Shown here one piece after another: positions 59,129 to 64,000 of a DNA stretch of 64,000 nt. The DNA lies in NCBI GenBank assembly GCA_965262485.1, contig OZ253540.1, forward strand, positions 930,001 to 994,000, read 5' to 3'. This DNA comes from Bin87 sp965262485. GTDB lineage: Bacteria > Chloroflexota > Dehalococcoidia > Lucifugimonadales > UBA3495. The position numbers were made by a program, and so were the translations under genes. A model generated the notes under the pieces. The model was not told the DNA's origin. It ran no database searches and saw only the letters and a list, made by a program, of their open reading frames with translations. Position 1 is the stretch's first letter; each line of letters starts with the position of its first letter.

Positions 59129-60922
59129 GTGAGCCAGCAGCGTACCGATGAAACTCCCGGGGACTGGCGCCGGCGCCGGTCCAGAGGACGCCGGCCGGAA
59201 CAATCGCCGGATAATGTTGCGGCGGAGGGGTCGCTGCCCTTAGACGAGCAGTCCAGGACGCTGTTCTCGTTTATCGAACCGGTGTTCAACGCCGTGGGCG
59301 TTTTTTACGCGCCGATATTGATTGCGGGCGTCGTTGGTTTGGTGACAGGCGGGGTACTGCTGGGGTTCGTGAGTTCCCTGAGCCTGTACGGCATCATTTT
59401 GCTGGCGTTTGGCGCAGTGCTGGTGGCCCTGGTTGGGGTGTCTTACTTCAGCCAGGTGGTGGCGGCGTTTTTCAGCCGCACCGGTCGATACGGCATTAAC
59501 ACGGTGATAATGGTGGCGGCATTTATCGGCCTGGTAGTGCTGATCAATTATGTTGCATTCGAGAATCACGTGCGAGCTGACACCACGGCGACCAACCAGT
59601 TCTCGTTGGCAGATCGCACACGGGATTTACTGGACAACCTGGACCAACCCATCAGCGTAATTGCGTACTACCCGGACGAGATAACCGACATTGATGTATT
59701 GACCCGCCGGCGCAAGGTGGAGACCACGCTGAGCGAGTTCAGCAAACGCAATACCAACTTCGCCTACCGGTTCCAGGACCCGCAGAAAGAGCCGGACCTG
59801 GCCCGTGGTCAGGGTGTTACGTCGTACGAAACGTTGTCGGTTTTGGCGGTTGACACCAGGGCCATAGATCTAATCAACCCGACCGACCCGGCGTTCAGCC
59901 GGCTGGAGCAGGATCTATACACTGCCCTGTTGGTTGCCACGGGAACGGAACGCAAGAAAGTATATTTTCTGGCGGGCCACGGTGAGCGGGATGTTTTCAG
60001 AGCTGCGGAGGATGGGTACAACATCATTCGCGGGAACCTGGAGGGCGACAATTACGAAGTCGCCAATTTGTCCTGGACGCTGAGCGACGAGGAGGTTGCT
60101 GTCCCGGGTGACGCTGCGCTGCTGGTTATCGCCGGGCCGACCGGCGAGCTGCCGCCGGCCCACGCGAACGCGCTGAACGCCTACATGGCGGGACGAGACC
60201 CGGATGGCGAAGCCAGGCGGGAGGGCGCGCGGCTCATCTTCCTGGCGGAGCATGATACAGATGATTCGTTCCGGGCGTTCCTGGCGTTTTGGGGCGTGGT
60301 GGTTACGGACGCTTATATTCGCGACGTGGAAGGGTCGCAACCCAATGCGCCGCGGACGCTGCGGGTGGGCATTTACAACCCGCAGGCTCCCGCCGAGATT
60401 GTGGCGCCAAGAGGGCAGCCGTTAAGCGTGGCGTTCATGCCGGGAGCCGCAGCGGTGCAACCCATCGTTGAAGAATCCAACACACGCATCGCGGTCCCCA
60501 TAGCCGCAACTACTCCATCCGCCCGGTTGATATCGGATATCGAACGCATTGATCCAGTAGATGGCGACCCGCAGCGAGTGTTTTACCCGGCGGTGTACCT
60601 GGATATCGTGGGTCCGGTCGGCGCCGCCGCGCCGACGAGCCAACCGCCCAACAACGAGATGGCGGGGATGACGGTGTTTGGGGATTCGGATTTCATCGCC
60701 AACGGCAATGTTCACCGGGGTTCCAGCGCGGCGTTGTTCCTGAACACCGCGAACTACCTGATGGGTGACTTTTCACTGGTGTCAATTCGGGACCGGGAGT
60801 TTATTTACCGGGAGTGGAACCTGGACGAAAATGAGTTTAATTTTGTGCGGTTCTCCACCTGGCTGTTGTTGCCGGGCTTGATGGGGTTGATGGCCATCGT
60901 GGTGTGGTGGGTACGCCGCTAA
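59129..60922 (+). CDS. GldG-like ABC-associated membrane protein
   Basis: A 597-aa protein. After an Arg-rich start (GDWRRRRSRGRRPEQS) it has three helices near the N-terminus (PILIAGVVGLVTGGVLLGFV; YGIILLAFGAVLVALVGVSY; INTVIMVAAFIGLVVLINYV), a long extracytoplasmic GldG/IFT52-type domain (KKVYFLAGHGERDVFRA is the family mark), and a last helix WLLLPGLMGLMAIVVWWVRR. GTG start 59129 with GGAGG placed over the permease stop. It should act with the ATPase and permease at the membrane. Confidence 0.88.
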   Translation: MSQQRTDETPGDWRRRRSRGRRPEQSPDNVAAEGSLPLDEQSRTLFSFIEPVFNAVGVFYAPILIAGVVGLVTGGVLLGFVSSLSLYGIILLAFGAVLVALVGVSYFSQVVAAFFSRTGRYGINTVIMVAAFIGLVVLINYVAFENHVRADTTATNQFSLADRTRDLLDNLDQPISVIAYYPDEITDIDVLTRRRKVETTLSEFSKRNTNFAYRFQDPQKEPDLARGQGVTSYETLSVLAVDTRAIDLINPTDPAFSRLEQDLYTALLVATGTERKKVYFLAGHGERDVFRAAEDGYNIIRGNLEGDNYEVANLSWTLSDEEVAVPGDAALLVIAGPTGELPPAHANALNAYMAGRDPDGEARREGARLIFLAEHDTDDSFRAFLAFWGVVVTDAYIRDVEGSQPNAPRTLRVGIYNPQAPAEIVAPRGQPLSVAFMPGAAAVQPIVEESNTRIAVPIAATTPSARLISDIERIDPVDGDPQRVFYPAVYLDIVGPVGAAAPTSQPPNNEMAGMTVFGDSDFIANGNVHRGSSAALFLNTANYLMGDFSLVSIRDREFIYREWNLDENEFNFVRFSTWLLLPGLMGLMAIVVWWVRR

Positions 60923-60942
60923 CGGTTGCTGTCGGCTAGACT

Positions 60943-62010
60943 ATGAACATCAGGTTAACCATCATGCTGGTGTTTGTGCTGGCGATATTCGGAGCGCTGG
61001 CGCTGGTATTCAAGCCGTGGGAACAGCGGGAGCCGCCGGACGAACGACCGTGGGCGTGGCACGTGGACGACGATCAGATTGTGCACGTGGAAGTTACGCA
61101 CAATGGAGAGACCGTCGTTTATGACAAGGACCTGGGACGCGGCAAATGGTTCATAGTGGACGGTGATGAGCGTACGCAGGTATATCAGGATAAATGGGCA
61201 GGTACACCGTTAATCCTGAGTGGGCCGAAGGTAACCCGGGTACTGTTGGAGACCATAGGAAATCCGGCACAATACGGACTGGAACCGCCGGCAAGCGTTA
61301 TCCAAATTACCGAGAAAACCGGTCAGATGTACGAGTTCTGGCTGGGTGGCCTTACTCCGGACGGCGAGCAGAATTACATGCAGCTGGTGGGGAATCCCCA
61401 GCTGTTCACGGTGCCGGAGATTTGGGCTATGGTAGTTAACCGTCTGGTTAACGAGCCGCCTTTTACTCCGCCGGCGCTGGAACTGGGTTACTTCTACGAG
61501 GTGGATGTTCGCGATATCCAAGAGCTGGAGGTTACCCATAAGGACGTAACGGTAACCTACGCGCCTAATCTCGATGAGCGTATCTGGTACGCTACTGTGG
61601 ACGGCGAACGGCTGCCGGTGACGACGCCCATCTGGTGGGGCCAACAGTTGAACTGGTATGCACAACCCGGAAAGCCCGGGGGTCCCGATGCGATGGGCGG
61701 TTGGCTGGTTTCGGAAGATGGAGCGGCCGATCCGCAATACGGCCTGGCGCCGCCGGAGACCGTGGTCCGCATCAAGACGTTCGATGCGGCGCACGAGTTT
61801 TATATTGGCGGTCAGCTTATTGAACTGGACGACAACGATGAGCCGGTACTGGACGCTGAAGGCAACACGATAGTGCAGGTGCATTACGCCGGATTGCCCG
61901 ACGACCCCATTGTTTACGTGGTAAACGCCGGGCGGGCAGAACGCACTATCTGCCTGGCAATCGACCCACCGGTGGGGTCGGAGTACGATTGCGCCGGGTC
62001 AAGCCGCTGA
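60943..62010 (+). CDS. DUF4340 membrane-anchored protein
   Basis: A 355-aa protein with one N-terminal helix (LTIMLVFVLAIFGALALVF) and an extracytoplasmic part carrying DUF4340-type repeats: NPAQYGLEPPASVIQI and DPQYGLAPPETVVRI (the Y-G-L-x-x-P mark twice), each followed by a strand like YEFWLGG or HEFYIGG. DUF4340 genes commonly follow gldG-like genes, as here. ATG 60943 lies 20 bp after the previous stop. Probably a substrate- or wall-contact partner of the ABC complex; this is inferred from order. Confidence 0.85.
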   Translation: MNIRLTIMLVFVLAIFGALALVFKPWEQREPPDERPWAWHVDDDQIVHVEVTHNGETVVYDKDLGRGKWFIVDGDERTQVYQDKWAGTPLILSGPKVTRVLLETIGNPAQYGLEPPASVIQITEKTGQMYEFWLGGLTPDGEQNYMQLVGNPQLFTVPEIWAMVVNRLVNEPPFTPPALELGYFYEVDVRDIQELEVTHKDVTVTYAPNLDERIWYATVDGERLPVTTPIWWGQQLNWYAQPGKPGGPDAMGGWLVSEDGAADPQYGLAPPETVVRIKTFDAAHEFYIGGQLIELDDNDEPVLDAEGNTIVQVHYAGLPDDPIVYVVNAGRAERTICLAIDPPVGSEYDCAGSSR

Positions 62011-62020
62011 GGAGGTTGCT

Positions 62021-63256
62021 GTGAAAGCAGAGATTGTTTCTATTGGCACGGAATTGCTGATGGGCGAGTTGACCGATACCAACTCCAGCTGGATTGCGGG
62101 CCGTTTGCCGGCGTTGGGGATTGAGCTCCAATGGGTCAGCATTGTTGGCGACGATCTGCCCATGCTGACCGAGGCGTTCAGGCGTGGCATGGAACGGTCG
62201 GACATCATCTTCACCACCGGCGGGCTGGGGCCCACCCAGGATGATCTGACGCGTGAAGCAGTGGCGGCGGCGCTGGGGGAGGCCCCGGTGGTGCAGGAAG
62301 AAGAGATCGAAAACCTGCGACAGTGGTTTCGCAATCGCGGCCAGGATATGCCCGCCCATAACGTGAAACAGGCGCATCTGATACCGTCGGCGCGCTTCAT
62401 CAAGAACCGGAACGGCACTGCGCCCGGTTGGTGGGCCGAGAAAAACGATAAGCACATCGTCTGTATGCCGGGGCCGCCGGGCGAAAACCGGGCGATGTGG
62501 GCAGATGAGATAGACGGCCAGCTGCAATCGATGATCGACACCGAGGTCACCATTACCCGCAATATCAAAACGCTGGGGTTGGGAGAAGCTTCGGTCGATG
62601 AAATCATCTCTGAGTACTTTGGGCTGGAGAATCCGTATCTGGGGATTTACTCGAAGGCGGACGGCATTCATTTGCGCATCATCGCCCGCGCCGTTGACGA
62701 AGCATCCGCGCGCGCGATGATCGCTCCGGTTGAGGGTGCGATTCACGAACGACTGGCGCCGTATATTTGGGGTTACGACGACGAGACGCCGGAACTTTCG
62801 GTAGGCGCCGCGTTGCTGGAGCGCGGGATGACGCTGGCTACCATGGAATCGGTGAGCGGTGGGTTTCTGGCCAATACCATCACCGAGGCCACCAGCAGCA
62901 AGGACTGGTATCGCGGGGGAACGGTGGCCTTTACCGAGGATGCCATCGTGGCGGCGGGAGTGGACGCTGGTTTGGTGCGAGCCCACGGCGTCGTGAGTCA
63001 GGAAACAGCCAACGCGATGGCGTTTACCGCCCGGGACGTTGCGTCGGCAGATTTTGGCATCGGAGTTACGGGGGTGCTGGGGCCCGACGAAGTGGAAGGG
63101 CATCGTCCTGGTACGATTCACATAGCGATCGCCTACGGGGAAGATGTATATGAACATCCCCTGCGGACGCCGCCGAGGCGCCTGGTCATTAAACGCAGGT
63201 CGTGCAACACGGCGCTCACTGAGCTACGAAAGCTCATTACGACTGTGGCGGGCTGA
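62021..63256 (+). CDS. cinA: CinA family protein (molybdopterin-binding plus nicotinamide-amidase-like domains)
   Basis: A 411-aa CinA. The N-terminal COG1058 domain has VSIGTELLMGELTDTNSSWI, FTTGGLGPTQDDLTREAVA and NVKQAHLIPSARFIKN; it resembles ADP-ribose pyrophosphatases. The C-terminal CinA domain begins SVGAALLERGMTLATMESVS with GG. In active NMN deamidases this reads AESCTGG and a catalytic Lys follows ~30 residues later; here the Lys place (FTEDAIVAAG) is Ile, so activity is doubtful. GTG start with GAGGAGG upstream, 10 bp after DUF4340. Likely the last gene of the operon; a strong terminator follows. Confidence 0.9.
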   Translation: MKAEIVSIGTELLMGELTDTNSSWIAGRLPALGIELQWVSIVGDDLPMLTEAFRRGMERSDIIFTTGGLGPTQDDLTREAVAAALGEAPVVQEEEIENLRQWFRNRGQDMPAHNVKQAHLIPSARFIKNRNGTAPGWWAEKNDKHIVCMPGPPGENRAMWADEIDGQLQSMIDTEVTITRNIKTLGLGEASVDEIISEYFGLENPYLGIYSKADGIHLRIIARAVDEASARAMIAPVEGAIHERLAPYIWGYDDETPELSVGAALLERGMTLATMESVSGGFLANTITEATSSKDWYRGGTVAFTEDAIVAAGVDAGLVRAHGVVSQETANAMAFTARDVASADFGIGVTGVLGPDEVEGHRPGTIHIAIAYGEDVYEHPLRTPPRRLVIKRRSCNTALTELRKLITTVAG

Positions 63257-63292
63257 CTTGGGCTGGCCAAGGGTATCGCCATGTTACGGCTT

Positions 63293-63456
63293 TAGATTCT
63301 GTTGACATTTCACGTCATTCCGGCGAAAGCCGGAATTCAGGCACTTTGGAAAGCAGACATCTTTCACATTCAGGGTACTCTGGATTCCCGCTTTCGCGGG
63401 AATGACGAGCTGGGGTTAGCGAAATCGCCTTATATCCCAAATGTCAACAGAGCCTA
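63293..63456. mobile_element. MITE-like element with different ends but shared core
   Basis: TAGATTCTGTTGACATTT and AAATGTCAACAGAGCCTA form 18-bp terminal inverted repeats with two mismatches. The interior has CCGGCGAAAGCCGG and CTGGATTCCCGCTTTCGCG as in the 36790/46631/48631 elements. No coding frame. Confidence 0.8.
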
Positions 63457-63471
63457 GTATTGTGCAAATCG

Positions 63472-63506
63472 AACGGGCCGTCCATGCAAATGGACGGCCC
63501 GTTTTT
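63472..63506. terminator. Strong rho-independent terminator
   Basis: AACGGGCCGTCCAT and ATGGACGGCCCGTT form a perfect 14-bp stem with a GCAA tetraloop, followed by T-rich sequence (GTTTTTGGG). It ends the Gld/cinA operon and may serve the convergent VWA gene too. Confidence 0.93.
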
Positions 63507-63527
63507 GGGTTTGGTTGGCCCTGAGAT

Positions 63528-64000
63528 TTACATGGTCAGCGAGCGGTAGAGCATGGGGAGACGTTCCGGGAGCGCCCAGATATCATCCAGCACCTCGTAG
63601 TTGAGGTCGCCACACATGGTTTTGAGGTAGTCGTGGCCCGCCTTGTCGACTGTCAAGCAGAAGGGAGTGATGTCCTTGTGCTTGGCTTCCAACAATGCCT
63701 GATGGGTGTCGTGGACGGCGTATTCCTTCTCCACACCCTCGCGGCTATACCCGCGGTCTTGAGGCCGACCATCGCTGATCAGGAAGAGGATCTTGGTCGC
63801 AGAGTCCTGATTCTCCAGCTTGGTTATGGCATGGCGGATGGCAGAGCCCATTCGGGTGGCGTGGAGTGGCGTCACCTTATCGATACGGCGTTTGATTTTG
63901 TCGTTGAACTGCTCTTCGATGTCTTTGATGACATAGAACTCGACGTTTTCACGTCCGTAGCCCGAGAAGCCGTAGATACCGTAGGTATCGCCGATGGATT
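63528..64000 (-). CDS. VWA-domain protein, NorD/CbbO-like (3' part; continues past window)
   Basis: The minus-strand frame is open to the right edge, so only the C-terminal ~157 residues are present. They form the last part of a von Willebrand A domain: GIYGFSGYGRENVEFYVIKD, then TPLHATRMGSAIRHAITKL (MIDAS Thr region), ILFLISDGRPQDRGY and TPFCLTVDKAGHDYL. The order matches NorD/CbbO proteins, which act with a MoxR-type ATPase (NorQ/CbbQ) to activate partner enzymes. A GTG at 63875 is not taken as a start because the conserved domain runs through it. Confidence 0.88.
   Translation of the reverse strand, partial: SIGDTYGIYGFSGYGRENVEFYVIKDIEEQFNDKIKRRIDKVTPLHATRMGSAIRHAITKLENQDSATKILFLISDGRPQDRGYSREGVEKEYAVHDTHQALLEAKHKDITPFCLTVDKAGHDYLKTMCGDLNYEVLDDIWALPERLPMLYRSLTM

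Noticed and set aside
61946..63157. 403-codon minus-strand open frame over cinA
   Set aside because: Antisense to a well-supported cinA gene and crosses its start.

Overview
The window reads as chromosomal DNA from a GC-rich, heterotrophic bacterium. The gene set fits a Chloroflexota lineage, most likely Dehalococcoidia/SAR202-like. It includes many CaiB, LLM/F420, MmgE/PrpD and TPP-enzyme paralogues, a duplicated ThyX-type thymidylate synthase, a PAC2 protein, an RskA-type anti-sigma factor, a Gld-type ABC system and Uma2 endonucleases. The lineage is inferred from gene content; there is no rRNA here to confirm it.

Layout. 1-17.7 kb is catabolic and housekeeping: a TPP enzyme cut by the left edge, a methyltransferase, a double-domain ThyX, a small zinc ribbon, an ECF sigma/anti-sigma pair, MmgE/PrpD, an LLM oxidoreductase, an alpha/beta hydrolase, a 1233-aa CHAT-like/STAND ATPase/TPR protein, three tandem CitE-like aldolases and a PNPOx-like protein. 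17.7-18.2 kb holds a pair of small overlapping membrane-protein genes. 18.3-29.3 kb has an NDP-forming acyl-CoA synthetase, tandem Uma2 nucleases, a DNA methyltransferase fused to an HNH domain, an unknown Ala-rich protein, a second TPP enzyme and a large N6-DNA methylase: a DNA-modification-rich stretch. 29.3-30.3 kb is a repeat-packed spacer. 30.3-41.4 kb carries a third TPP enzyme, an acetamidase/formamidase, a small HTH protein, a threonine/serine dehydratase-like enzyme, an AIR-synthase-like protein, tRNA-Glu, an EamA transporter, a nitroreductase, an amidohydrolase and PAC2. 41.5-43.3 kb is decayed: dispersed repeats, a 120-bp tandem duplication and a broken peptide-binding lipoprotein gene. 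Then come gamma-glutamyltransferase, a possible nuclease, four minus-strand tRNAs, CaiB, ribokinase, NUDIX, ComF, a beta-propeller protein, a frameshifted restriction-type nuclease, two further small membrane-protein gene pairs (53.1 and 55.1 kb), an HMG-CoA-lyase-like enzyme, a speH/agmatinase polyamine unit, a GldA-F-G/DUF4340/CinA operon and the 3' end of a VWA (NorD-like) gene.

The most unusual signals are (i) three loci that each encode two consecutive small two-TM proteins, the second always with two cysteines in its inter-TM loop, and (ii) a dense, nested set of miniature inverted-repeat elements. Several of these have distinct terminal inverted repeats around shared palindromic cores, and one sits in frame inside a methylase gene. 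Both look undescribed from sequence alone. No CRISPR array, rRNA, prophage or transposase gene was seen.
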